Assembly: GCA_033807695.1 (NCBI GenBank)
Contig: CM066302.1
Span: 2,232,001 to 2,296,000, forward strand
Reading direction: 5' to 3'
Length of the DNA stretch: 64,000 nucleotides
Source: Daedaleopsis sinensis
Lineage: Eukaryota; Basidiomycota; Agaricomycetes; Polyporales; Polyporaceae
The notes beneath the pieces were generated by a model. That model did not search any database and was not told the DNA's origin. It worked only from the letters and a program-made list of their open reading frames with translations. The stretch's first letter is position 1, and each line of letters begins with the position of its first letter. The position numbers were made by a program, and so were the translations under genes. This document shows positions 41,948 through 53,550 of this stretch, in pieces.

Positions 41948-44107
41948 ATGGAATCCTCGACCACGTCCCGATCAATCCTCTCTGTGCCGGGTCTGGTGCT
42001 TGCAGCATTGCTACTCGTATCCCTCCGTATCTTGATCCGATGGCAAAAGACCCGCACGAATGGGCCGCGCCCTCCCGGCCCTCGCGGTCTTCCGATCCTG
42101 GGCATCATGTTCGAAATTCCAACTTTCAAGATCTGGTACTGGTATAAAGAAATTTGCGACAAATACGGTGAGTCTACTCCTTCGAGTCGTTCCCTATCTG
42201 CAGACGTAAGTAACATCATTGTCCAGGGGATGTCGTGTACTTTGAGGCACTGGGACAGTCGTTCCTTGTGCTCGGTAGCGAAGGAGCTATGGTCGAGTTT
42301 CTCGAGAAGCGGTCGGCAAACACGTCGGACAGGCAGCAGACCCCAATGGTAGAGCTGTGAGTGCAGTGCATCTATTCTGTTCCTGCTTGCAGAGCCGGGT
42401 TGAACGGCGCTGCGATTTAGCACTGGGTCTGGCCTCAGCCTGGCGTTAATGCCCTACGGTGACTGGTGGCGTCGTCATCGCCGTCTATTCTGGCAGCACC
42501 TCAATCAAAGCGCCGCTGTCCAGTACCGTGGCGACCAGCGCGGAAACGTACACAAATTCCTAGAGAGACTTCTCAAAGATCCTGCAGCCCTCACGACCCA
42601 CATCCGACGGTATGTCCTCTCATGATCTTTTCGGACCTGTGACAGCGTTCTGACTAGGTCGTCGACCACAGCACCTTCACTGACACTATCGTCAAGGTTG
42701 GGTACGGAATAGACGTCGCGGATGATGACAATACATATCTGACCATGGGAGAAGAGGCCATCGAGGGCGTCGTCGAAGGTTTCATCCCCGGCAAGTTCCT
42801 CGTTGAGTACTTGCCCTTCTTGCGGTACATACCTACCTGGTTCCCTGGCGCGACCTCCCAGCGGCTCTTCGCGAAGTGGATGGCCGCAGCTGAGAAGCTC
42901 AAGCGCGTCCCATACGAGGTGATGAAGGCCAACATCTCGGTAATGTTCCCCGCAAACATCTGTTCATGTTATTGATCGAGAGCTGATGGATGGTGCAGAA
43001 ACGAGCAGATGTCGCCAACTCTGTCACAGGACAGCTCTACACAAACCTTACATCTGCATCGAACCCCCCCCAGGATGAGGAAGAAGTCATCAAGAACGTT
43101 GGTGCGGTAATGTACGAAGGTCAGTGGTCCAGCTCTCCTTTTGACCTTTCAAGCTCGCCCGAGACTTACATCCAATATACTCACACTGGCAGCTGGTGCC
43201 GATACGGTGAGCATATATGGCTACTTGCCTACGACGACGCATTCACTGATACATGTTCCGCGGACAGACTTTCGGTACTCTGCAAGTCATGTTCTTGGCC
43301 TTGTCTCTCTATCCTGAGGTCGTCAAGAAAGCGCAAATGGAACTGGACGCTGTCGTGGGCCCGGATCGCATGCCGGACTTCGACGATATGGACTCTTTGG
43401 TCTATATCAACGCCATACTCCGGGAAACTATGCGCTGGCAAACCATCGTCCCGTTCGCGCTTCCTCATAAGACCACTGCCGATGAGGAGCTCCGGGGCTA
43501 CAACATCCCCGCTGGTACGGTCGTCATCCCGAACGTATGGTATGTCGACTTCCTTATCTCACTCGCAATTTGTCAGAACTGAGTAGTACCTTATGCTAGG
43601 GCTTGCATGCACGACCCGGAGGCATACGAAGATCCGGAGGAGTTCCGGCCTGAACGGTTCATCCGAGACGGGAAGATCGACCCGAATATCCGCGATCCAA
43701 TGAATTTCGTCTTTGGCTTCGGGCGAAGGTATGTCAAACCCTTCCATCACCCGAGTCCTTCTTGCGCATCTCCTGTTTTATCTGACCGGCGAGCTTTGCA
43801 GGATCTGTCCCGGAAGACACTTTGCCCATGCAGGATTGTACCTGAACGCAGCGTCGGTTCTGCATGTCTACAACATCAGTGCCCCACTAGACAAGGACGG
43901 GAAGCCCATTAAAGTCGTACCGGACATGACGGGTGGATTCCTGTCGTACGTGTCTCAGTTCACTGCGTATATATATCTGTTAATCTCGCAAAATACGCTT
44001 GCAGGTATCCTGTAGATTGTCGTTGCGATATCAAGCCGCGCTCAGCTCGGGCTGAGGCTCTCATACGCGAGTATGCTCGGCTTGCTAAGGTAGACGCTGA
44101 CGTCTAG
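41948..44107 (+). CDS. cytochrome P450 monooxygenase (P450-2)
   Basis: Second haem monooxygenase, same family as P450-1 by block-by-block similarity and intron placement. The ATG at 41948 has a good context (GCCATGG). It opens MESSTTSRSILSVPGLVLAA, one membrane helix, then the hinge NGPRPPGPRGLPILG. Other blocks are YGDWWRRHRRLFWQHLNQ near 42460, AGADT|TFGTLQVMFLAL near 43195-43290, ExxR in ILRETMRWQTIVPFALPH near 43430, FRPERFIRDG near 43645 and the haem loop FGFGRR|ICPGRHF split by an intron near 43728-43802. The last intron (GTACGT...TTGCAG) leads to a final exon YPVDCRCDIKPRS...KVDADV with stop at 44105-44107. A start at 41873 would add 25 residues but lies upstream of a TATA-like element. 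Substrate unknown. Confidence 0.93.
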
Positions 44108-44414
44108 CGGTCCTCTGAGGGTTGTCGCACCTTGGAGAAGGGACAACAGGTCCGACATATCCATTTCCGCCTTGTAACCAATTTCTATCATGCACGATAC
44201 CTGTAGTTGCTGTAAACTGGAGATAGAAAATTGCGATTTACGACTCAGCGGCTTCAAGCTTCAAGCCCTTCCGACTCGGACCAGTGCCCGTACTTGTCCA
44301 GTGTTACCCCTCACGGCTCCGAACGCGTCGGTGGGTCGGGGGGACACCAACTCTGCAAAATAGCTTGGTCGTCCCGCTCAACCCAATTGAACGCTTGTGT
44401 TGTGTCTCATACGA

Positions 44415-45244
44415 GGTCGTCCGCCTACTCGATCGCCACGCGCTCCATCAACTCGCGCAAGAGGAGGGCTTGCTTCTCGTTCAGCCTCCCGCTCAGCCGT
44501 AGTTCCCGCAACCAGCCGTCGCTGGTGCGCATGCGCGCGAGCATGCGGAGGCAGCGTATACTTGTGATCCCGAACTAGAGGAGCAGCTGCTCGAAACGTT
44601 CTGCCTCTGCGTATGGGACGGAAAGCGAGAGGAGAAGGTCCAGGATCTGGGAGCTCTGCTGCGGCGGGAACGGCGCGGCGCTTCGGGTTGAGGGCGGGGT
44701 CGAGGGCGCGGCCTGGGTGGTACTAGTTGAGCGGGACGTCGCTGCGGTCCGGGGAACGAGGAATGTCGGCGGCGAGCCGGACGTGCGCGACCCCAGATCG
44801 GCTGACCGTAATATATTCATTACAGATATTGTAGTTGTTGAAGACACATCATTGTGCTTACCTCTGACTCGATAGAGCGCATAATCTCGTTTTGGGGTTC
44901 TGCCGACTGAACGGAACCCGTCTATCGATGCCATGTTTGCGCCAAACCTCCCGGATCAAAGCCTGTTGTAACGACAATTGGAGGTTCGTGAGTAGCATTG
45001 TGCATACGACGATGAAACTATACTCACCAATACTTTGCTAAATGTGTCATCCAGCAAGCCCATTTCGCTTTGCAGGGATCTCTCCCCATTGCCCGCATCG
45101 TATAACCTACATTTTCCAGGGCTATACGACGGTACAGGTCTCCGTACACCTGCGCACTCCGTGTGAGACCTAATAGTACGAGTGGAAAATCGACGAATTA
45201 GAACGCTCACAGGTAGTAGGGAGCCATTGACTGTTATCTGTCAT
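44415..45244 (-). pseudogene. probably decayed gene, small helical (SAM-like) C-terminal protein
   Basis: A candidate start ATG at 45244 (MTDNSQWLPTT) joins through a short intron to LTRSAQVYGDLYRRIALENV and GYTMRAMGRDPC. About one base out of frame follow LQSEMGLLDDTFSKVL and, after an intron, ALIREVWRKHGIDRRVPFSR. In another frame MASIDGFRSVGRTPKRDYAL leads by an intron (GTAAGC...GTCAG) to a Pro/Ser-rich linker and ILDLLLSLSVPYAEAERFEQ. A TAG at 44577-44575 then breaks the frame before FGITSIRCLRMLARMRTSDG and LRELRLSGRLNEKQALLLRE. The TAG sits in a CTCCTCTAG context that could instead be a 3' splice site. A similar C-terminal block occurs at 47889-48020. I read this as a broken or misread member of a small helical-domain family; function unknown. 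Confidence 0.45.
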
Positions 45245-46351
45245 TATGAGATGCGAAGATGAACCTCGCCCAGTCCTAAGGGATAGTGAAAGCGAAGACT
45301 AGCCTGACCTCGATCTCAGTGCGATTTAAACACTGAGTCACCAGAGCTCCATCAGGAGTGCACTGGAGTCTTGAGCTACCACCCCCAGGGCTACCACACA
45401 GCGAACCCGACTTAGATATGGGTAGGCTCACAATGGTGGGAACGTCAGACCCCGCGCACACCCTTATGAGATCATCGAGTACTCACATTAGCTTCACACT
45501 ACTCCCGCCAGCGAAGGGCGCAACCTCCCTACATCTAGGCTGCTGGGCCGACCAACTGACTCTGCGTGATTTTTGCGTCACAAGCAACCGATGCTCCGGA
45601 AGAGCGCATCTCCGTTAGGAGATCGCGACTCCAGGGTCAGGTAACTTGGCTCAGGACGTGGCTTGTCACAGCTCGCCTGTGCTTGCATCGGCGGGGATAA
45701 GTCTGTTGCGTCTTTGCGTTCACCGAAGCTGCGAAGGTCTGGGATTCTGACACATCCATCCCTCCTCTTGTCCAAGAGCAGTATCTGAGGAAGCAAAAGA
45801 CAATAAACTTTGAGTAAGCGCAGCAGCGCAAACTTCGAAGCCGCAGCGAATCAACTGCACTAGTACTAGTAGTAGTAGTACGGAGCTGGAGGAGAAGTTT
45901 CAGAAGGTGTCAAGTCCAGAAGGTTTCGCACACACCGTGCTCGTCTGAAATGTTACTAGAACCTGCTGCTATGGCATCCTGAGCGAGCCAACAAGTTCAA
46001 CGGTGCTGCTGGCCCAGTGAGGCCTCGAGTCCGAGTCCGAAGTCCAGCCGAGAAGTTGCCACAGACGTGTTGTGGACTATTTGGTCACGGGTCTCGAGCG
46101 CTTGAGCGCTTGAGCACTGCCAATGCCGCGGCCGTGGTGCCAATCTCCTCCTCCGTGACATCGATATTCAAAGTCGCTCACTGTACAGGTATGTTGCTTT
46201 TCAGCCCACCTAACGTTAGGATGCAGAAATCTTGATTTCAGGGTGACCACAATCATATCTATCCCTCATACTTAGGTTCTCTAGTACTACTACGTAGTAC
46301 GTAGTACCCCCCGAACACGAGCTGAGCCGACACAGTTGCAACACCTTCTCG
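45245..46351. other. intergenic, no gene seen
   Basis: About 1.1 kb upstream of the BTB gene. It contains a short TAG microsatellite (45861-45880) and a palindrome-rich TAC/GTA stretch (46284-46307). No protein-like frame was found. Confidence 0.55.
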
Positions 46352-47478
46352 ATGCCTGAGCCATCCTCTACTGTAAGCAAGAGAAGTCGCGACGGTGCAT
46401 GCGATGAGTCGGGTCTCCATGCAAAAAAGGCACGGCTGGATAACGACACCAATCTTGGGCTACAAGCAGATGATGAGTTCTGGGAGGACGATGGGAATGT
46501 CGTGCTGCTCGCACGGCGCGTCGGTTTCAGGATTTACAAGGGCGTTTTGGCGCATCACTCGACTATCTTTGCCGACATGTTCTGCATTCCTCAGCCTGCC
46601 GCCGATGTCTCCACCCCGGGAGTACCCCCTGGATGTCCCGTGGTGCATCTTGATGACAGCCCGGAGGATCTCCGCCATGTTCTGTGAGCTATCCTTCCGA
46701 GGAAGAAAATAAGGTGAAAGCTTTCATATAAGTTCAGATACTCCTGTGTATGACTCACCCCGTGGATACGTGAAGACTAGTGCACAACGAAGTCCCGAGC
46801 CTTTCTTTTCAAGCCATCTCCGCGTATGCTCGTCTCAGCCACAAATACCAGATCGATCACTTGATGACGCAAGCTGTCGAGTTCCTGAAGACCTACTTCA
46901 ACGACGACTTCTCCCGCTGGTCGACCTCTTCGAACAATACCGTCGTTCCACCTGGGTGGAACAATCGTCATGCTATCGGTGTCGTCAATATCGCCCGCCT
47001 CGTCGACTGCCGATCCGTCCTCCCCGCGGCATTAGCCATTTGCTGTGAGCTCAAGCCAGAGATTCTACTCCATGGCTTCAAACGGGAGGATGGGTCAGAC
47101 GAGAGACTGGACGAGAGCGACCTATTGCAATGCTTGCAAGCCAAGGTTGACCTCACGCGGGAAGGAAGTGCCGCCGTCGCCCGCGCGTTTTCGCCCTTCG
47201 ACCACCAGGCATGTACACTCACGTACGGCTCTAGGGCATGCGTGACCCGGATGACTGCCATGCTTTGCGCCATGGTCAATCTACCGGATAGCCTTGCACG
47301 CACGAGTCCGTTCTACGACTGGTCGTCCCATGTGGATGAGGTGTCGCCGAAGGCGAGGATATGCAAGTCCTGCAAAGGGACCCTTCTAGGTCGCCTTCGC
47401 TCGGAGCAGCTAGGGCTATGGAATCGACTCCCGGAGATATTGGACATACAGGCTGATGGGTGGGGAAAAGGTGCGTAA
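46352..47478 (+). CDS. BTB/POZ-domain protein of the Agaricomycete type
   Basis: Predicted protein-protein interaction factor. The first exon (MPEPSSTVSKRSRDG, with a KRSR/KKAR basic start suggesting nuclear location) carries the BTB core: FWEDDGNVVLLARRVGFRIY, KGVLAHHSTIFADMF and VVHLDDSPEDLRHVL. After a gap the second exon continues LSFQAISAYARLSHKYQIDH, the usual second half of this family. It ends with ICKSCKGTLLGRLRSEQLGL, including a CxxC, and the stop at 47476-47478. Agaricomycete genomes carry many such BTB proteins of unknown partner. The junction is unclear. A GTGAGC donor at 46684 can be joined in frame to an acceptor near 46776 but would shorten the BTB fold. Reading through meets a TGA immediately after RHVL. 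Either a different splice site is used or the copy carries a nonsense change. Confidence 0.75.
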
Positions 47479-48420
47479 ACGGATAAGGTACGCTCTTCCT
47501 CTCAGAATGTACCACAGCAGGAGGCTCTTGAACTCAGCGTCGCTCAGGTACAGCTTAGCTGTGAAGTACATAGCAACACACCGCTTGGTAGAGGCAGAGA
47601 AATGAGTTTGTACGTCGTCCCGATCCCATTCACGGGTTACTTCAAACAAAGATTTATGACGTATCTAGATCTTCAACGAAGAGATAACTCGTATGGTAAA
47701 GAAGTAAAGAAGACACTCCATTTCATGTACTGCGTACACGACCGGTCTGGGCAGCTCGTAATTGTCAAGATTTGACATTGGAATGTGATGAGGTTGAGGG
47801 CGTACTGACCCCTTTAGACTCTTCGTGTGTACGTATGTTAGACTGACATCAAACTCCCGAGACTACCATTGTCAACCCATCCGCGTCCCTACACGAAGTT
47901 CTCTAGCATCTCACGAACAACCCTGACTTCTATCTCGCTGAGCTCGTTGTTAACTCGAAGTTCGTCCAGACGAATACGCGCGCAGAAAATTATGGTACTC
48001 ATCAGCTGTAATAATAGTAAGTTGGAGCCGGGGCCGGTGAGCATATGTGTAGTAGGTCACCTATTATTCGAGTCTTCAACTATATGAGGGACGAGCCTGT
48101 GTTTCTATCGTGGAACTCAAGTATCAAGTCAGTACTGAGCGACTCGCCAAACACCTCGATATTGGTCAGGTACGGAGTTTAGCACCTCAGATTCGGATCG
48201 AATGCCTCCCTCCGTCGGCTAGCGACAAGGAAAAGTAATTGTAAGTATGTGTACACTGGCGGGATTATAGTGCTCTATAAGCGTTCAGCTCGGTCAGTTT
48301 GACGGTCATATACGGCATGAGCAGTTCATGCGAGGTGTCGTGAACGGGCCATGTCCATTCGCCCACCTGCCCACCGTCGCAGGGAACTTCACCTCCACTC
48401 CGACGACGACGATAGGGTTC
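47479..48420. other. intergenic, holds only a small gene relic
   Basis: About 0.9 kb between the convergent BTB and PL8 genes. Apart from the relic at 47889-48020 I see no coding sequence. Confidence 0.5.
47889..48020 (-). pseudogene. C-terminal fragment related to the helical protein at 44.4-45.2 kb
   Basis: On the minus strand the stretch LDELRVNNELSEIEVRVVRE followed by MLENFV and a stop parallels LRELRLSGRLNEKQALLLRE plus LMERVAIE and a stop at 44415-44480. Charge and hydrophobic spacing are the same. No matching upstream exons are evident; only a weak block (IEVFGESLSTDLILEFHD) lies near 48150. It is best read as a truncated duplicate. Confidence 0.4.
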
Positions 48421-51400
48421 TCACAGCTCCTGCGAGACACTCTTCCCCGCGACGCCTCCTGCCGGAAGCGCAAACTCCAACGTCCGCGTGAGCGTCGACC
48501 CCCACCCTTTCGGCCGCCTCCCAATCAGCCCGACGCTCATCGCGACCTCCACGCCCGCCAAACTCTGCGACGGGTCGGCGACGGTGACGACGCCCTCGTC
48601 GAGCCTGAAGATCACGACGGCGTTCGCCGACGCGCCCACTGTCAGCCGCGCATCGACCGCCGACGGCACGAAGCTGACCTCCCCGCCCTGCGCGTTCCAG
48701 AACACCGCCATGAGCGTGCGTGCTCCTGAGTCGTACACGGCGGACACGTCCTCGTCGTTGCGCAGCGTGCGCACGCCCGTGCCCGCGCGCGCGCGCTTCT
48801 GCTCGAACTCACGCAGACTCGTCGCGGGGAACGCGGTGTACGCGGCGGGCACGGCGGGCGCGAACCCGGACCCGTGCACGATCGCGGCGGAGAAGAGGTC
48901 GACGGTGATGTTCCCGACGGTTGAGACCCCGATCGACGCCCAGTCGCCTGAGCGCGGGCCGAAGGCGACGGAGAGCGACAAGGGGCTGCTGCTTCCTGGC
49001 GCGCCGGGGGTGCTGGGGGCGTGGTCGAACGTGTACCCGACGTTGTCGTGCCAGAGCGACTGCGGGCGGGAGAAATCGCCGCCTTTTATGAGCGCGCGGC
49101 CGTCGAGGTAGACCTTGCCGTTCAGCCGTTTCTGGTCGAGAACGGAGAGGACGGGGTGGGCGGCGGTGGCGTTGGAGTGCGCGCTTGAGATCATGATGTG
49201 CTGTGTGTCGTCTTCGAGGAAGAACCAGGCTTTTTGGAACGAAAGCGAACGGGTGAAGGGGTTCGTGTAGCGCATAGCGGCAGCGCCGACAGTCCCGTCT
49301 GACGCGCCGCCGACGAAGGCTTCCCGTCCGGTGAACTGCGCGTGGTCGCAACTCAGGTTCGTGGCGGCATAGTCGGTTGTAGTACCCGGAATCACTGCGA
49401 ATAAAGGTTAGTGAACGCCGAAGATTCAGCGGCGAGCATTCGACACACAATTCCAGTCCCATGCGGCTGCAATATCTTCGTATTCGTTACCCTGGAGGTA
49501 CGTATAGAGCGTACCGTCGGAAAGATGGAATCCAAGGGGCTGAGAACCAGACACATATCAGTGGGAGCACTGGATATCACCCGAAGCTCCCAGAACCTAC
49601 ATTTTGCGAGTTGACACACTCGGTGTTCAGAGTCCGCGAGGAGAACATGCGAAGGGTGGACACATATCCTGCTCCGCGTTGAACCTGGGCGTAGGATCGC
49701 CGTTGTCATCGTCGATCGTCTAGTCACGCGCAAATGGCACTCACCATGTAGTCGTTGGCATAAAACATGCGATTGCCACTGATTTTGCCAGCGTTCGCAT
49801 CCTTGGTCTTCGTAGAGAGGCTCTTGGAGACGTTCTCAAGGGCATCCGACCCCCAGAGCTCACCAAGCTCCTCAATCTGCGATAGGTTGAGGTTGATGCT
49901 CCCAGTAGCTCTAGGGGCGCAAGTCAGACCTCATCCTCGCGATAACAGGTTGTGGAACGTACTGCTGATCTGACACCGGGAAGGAGATAAACCGTGGCAG
50001 GACGCTCTGCAGGAGTTCGCAAGAATGAGAAACACTCGAGACGCGTGGAAAATGGACTCACGAAGTCGAAATGCAGGACATCGGTGAGCACATTGCGGTA
50101 GATCATCCACAGATCCCCGTTTAGCAGAGACTCGAACGCGGCCTGGGACCCAGTGCCCGCATTCTGCGCCGAGAATTGTGTTCCCGCTGCAGCTATTTCT
50201 AGTGCAATGACGTCGTTCGCGCTGGCATACACAGGGACGATCAGCCTCAAGGTCGCCAGTAGCGATAAGAAGAATGGAAGCGCTCACTAGTCCTTGCCGT
50301 AATTGCCGTTGTAGATGAGCCCCCCGTGCTGCCCGAAGCTGCCGTCGGCGCGTATCCCGTCCGCCTTGATCGCATTCTGCACGACGACCTCCTTGTGTAT
50401 GCGCCGATACCCGTCCGCGACGACCGTCGCGTTGCTGTTCAGCAGGCCCGAGTCGATGCCGATCTTCGCGACGTCGAGCGTGTTCGCACCCGTGAGCGTC
50501 CCGAGGCCGTTGACGTGCCGGTCGAAGGTGCCGAAGCTGCGCTGGAGGATGTTCGTGCAGTTGCTCACTTGCGTAGGCGTGAGCGTGTCGTGGCCGACGA
50601 GCAGACAGGCGGAGCCGACGAGATCGGGCACGCCGATGATCTAGCGAGGGGAGGCATGTCAACGATAATGTCAGTGAGAGGAGAAGTCTGAAGCGACGAA
50701 CGTTTGAGAACCAGTTGGTGTTCCAGAAACCGGGCGTCCCGCAGGGACACGAGCTCAGGCCTCCAGAGTCGAGGCAGTTAGGGTTCGTGAAGTCGTTCAT
50801 GAACCAGTAGTCCATGGCTCGCGAGATTGCATCGAGGACTTTTGAGCTGTTTACAAAGCTTTCTGAACCGTCAACACCCCCATGCCACGCAGCAGCCATT
50901 CCAGCTGTTCGGTGAGATAATGAGGATCACTGTCCCCAGATGCTGTCGCGCGAACATACCAATGCGGACCCAGTGGTCGCGAGCGGGCCTGCGTATGATG
51001 TCAGAGATGGCGCACCACAATTTCCTTCCCCGCCACGCACCAGTTTGCGCGCCTCGCGGGGCAACCTGTCGTGTAATCGATCTCAGAGCCAGGCCACTTG
51101 CCGTCGTCGCCGAGCGTGGATAACCTGACAACGTCGTCAGTTATTGTACCACGAGCGCTGCAATTATAGAGCTCACCATGCAGACACATTATTGGCTTGT
51201 ACGGCGACCTCTTCAACGACAAGTGTGAGTCTCCGTTCAAGGACTGCTTCGAGGTCCTCCGCAGTCTGTGGGTCGAGTGTTTGTGAAGGCTGGCTAGCGG
51301 TCGATGAGGTAGAGGAAGGACTAGATGCACTGGAAATTGAACCGGAGCCCGAGCTCAAGCTGCTAGACGACGCCAGTAAAGACGACATCAGAGTAGAGTT

Positions 51401-51649
51401 GGATGCTATTGATGTCGCCCTGGCTGACTGGGGGGTCAACGCACTAGACGAGGAAGCAACGATGACAGACGAGAGCACAGTTGACAAGGATGCGGTCGTG
51501 GCGGATGATCCCGAAGGCGACTCAGGATGCGTCGATGACGCATTGGTCGACTGTGGGTGTACTTCCGCGCCGGAGGCACCGGAAATCAGCCATGGTAGGA
51601 GCACAAGACTCTGCGCGAGCACGAGCATCCTGGTCAAGACTCTGGCCAT
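48421..51649 (-). CDS. secreted polysaccharide lyase family 8
   Basis: PL8 enzyme (hyaluronate/chondroitin AC/xanthan lyase fold) cutting uronic-acid polysaccharides by beta-elimination. The start at 51649 gives a signal peptide (MARVLTRMLVLAQSLVLLPW then LISGASGA). A Ser/Thr-rich linker of about 90 residues follows, probably O-glycosylated. The catalytic alpha/alpha domain includes AMDYWFMNDFTNPNC, GTPGFWNTNWFSN (catalytic Asn region, near 50710), GTLTGANTLDVAKIG, and ADGSFGQHGGLIYNGNYGKD near 50300 with the catalytic His and Tyr region. The beta domains carry LSDGTLYTYLQGNEYEDIAA, AAWDWN|VIPGTTTDY and AWFFLEDDTQHIMISSAHSN. About eight introns are inferred. The stop is at 48421. The real substrate in a wood-rotting fungus is uncertain; glucuronic-acid-containing polymers are the natural guess. 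Confidence 0.9.
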
Positions 51650-53550
51650 GGCGTCGCGGGGGGGTCGCTGCTGGCGGACAGGAGCCGCGGAGGTGCGCGT
51701 CGAATTCTTTTATGCGAGCCGCTTGGGGGCTGACAGCGTTACGACCAGCGGACCATGGGTGGCTGGAAGGATTCCATGGTCGGATCCCTGGCCGATGGAT
51801 CCCCAGAGCGGCAAGCGCACCTCACTGAACGGCGCCCATAGACGGGGCAGCCACGCGTTAGTGTGGATGCATGACCTTTTTCCATCGCACGGCGAGGTCA
51901 CGCAGATCAGACTGCCGCGGGCGCGATGGTCGCATGAGTGGATGTCATGCCGGCCTGCTGCGACTTCGTGAATCGTAGCCCATGTTGGACGATTCAGATA
52001 TGGATGCTCACCGTACTCGCTGAGATGCGCTCGAATGCATCCGGGCGATTGCCCTGAGTCTCGGGATCACCTCAGGCTTCCACCCTCTTGAAGCTTCCAT
52101 CGCGCGGCATTGTTTCGGCAATATAGCCGCCGCAGATGTGACAGTGTCACATGCTCAGTTGTTCTCCTTGCGTCCAGTTGTTTCCTCTTGTGCCTGAGGA
52201 AGAGCGGCCGTTGTGCATCTCCCTCCGCTCTTGTGATGGTCCCCCGCGCGCCGGCTTCGGCGGCGTAGCAATGCGCGGCCTTTTTCGTAGCAGCAACTGT
52301 CAATTATTGACGGTACTCTAACTGTCACCCGTGTGACCGCGATGCAACGGCGGGCTGAAGATGTGGGTGTGGAGATCATCCGGCGCGTCGCGCGTACGTG
52401 AGGGCTGTCTAAGGCCAAGTTCGACTGTACTCAATCAGAAGAGTATAAGTAACGGTGGCGTCGTCGTCTGGTACGCACCACTTGGCACTTCGAGTTGCAG
52501 CTGCAAGATCTGGTCGAGAGTCGAGAGTGAGTCGAGGGTCGAGACGGTGAAGATCTATCGGCTGGAGCCACGCGTACTAGTGCCTACTAGTGCGGACGAC
52601 GCGAAGTGAGACTAGCCTAGTGAGTATGCCGAGCGAGCCACTAGCACTGATCTTTTTGATTTTCTCATGGTTGCCTTTGCATGCATGGTGACAGTGATAT
52701 TCCCCTACGGTGCACATCTGCAGTCCTTCATACGTGAAGGGATGGTGAACATTGCGAGGAGACATTGTGATGCGAAAAGAAAATATGCTCACCCTACTTG
52801 TGCTATGGCCCTCAGAAGTGATAGCTGTTTGCTCATCATTTTAGCATGCTTGTAGCGTTATCCCAGGATACTTGGGGCAGAAATCTTGAGAGCTGAGATC
52901 TAAGAGCTGAGCGCTGAGAGCTTTGGAGAGCTCACTGGCAGGTGCCTCGCTGTAGGGCAGGCTCGGAAATAAGATAAGATAACACCTGGGGATTCAGCTA
53001 CTTAGCGCTTGGGAGAAGTTCTTCCGAGGTTCAAACACCTTCCTAGTAGCTCCTTCATGCATCTCTGCCCGACTTTTGCGCTTACGCCTCTATATACGAG
53101 AACGCTCAACGCTGGAACTAGTATCTTGACTGTCGTGCAGGTCCAGACCTCTATTGTGACCGCGTTTCTCCCTGTGCTACCGACGGTTCGACATCTTGAG
53201 GGGGTCTTGAAACTCACCGGCCGGCTGCTTCTGCTCGTTCTCGTCCCCTATCTCCGTTGTTGCCATGATGGCTGGGGTTTTCGCATTCACACAGTGCGTA
53301 TCTAATCACGACGTTCTTCCGCGAGCTCGAACTGACGGCGATTATTGACAGCGAAGCCGACCGTCCGGTACTCTGCCCACAAGAACAGCGTCACTCGAAC
53401 ACTAGGTTGGTTGTTCATAGAGCTCCACCGACCCGTCACTGGATTCTATCAGTCAAGGCAAGCACAGGAAAGACTTCGTCCATTGCCACAATCTTTCCTT
53501 GGATGATCCACCTAGAACCGTGTTCAGTCCCGGCCGACTCGAGTAAAACC
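51650..53550. other. intergenic, no gene seen
   Basis: About 1.9 kb upstream of the PL8 gene. It contains imperfect short repeats of GTCGAGAG type (52513-52546) and GAGCTGAG type (52888-52932). A 98-codon plus-strand frame at 53009-53305 starts with ATG but has no recognisable domain and no introns; I do not call it a gene. Confidence 0.5.

Noticed and set aside
53009..53305. 98-codon plus-strand open frame beginning with ATG.
   Set aside because: No domain, no homologue-like pattern and no introns in an intron-rich genome; it may be chance.
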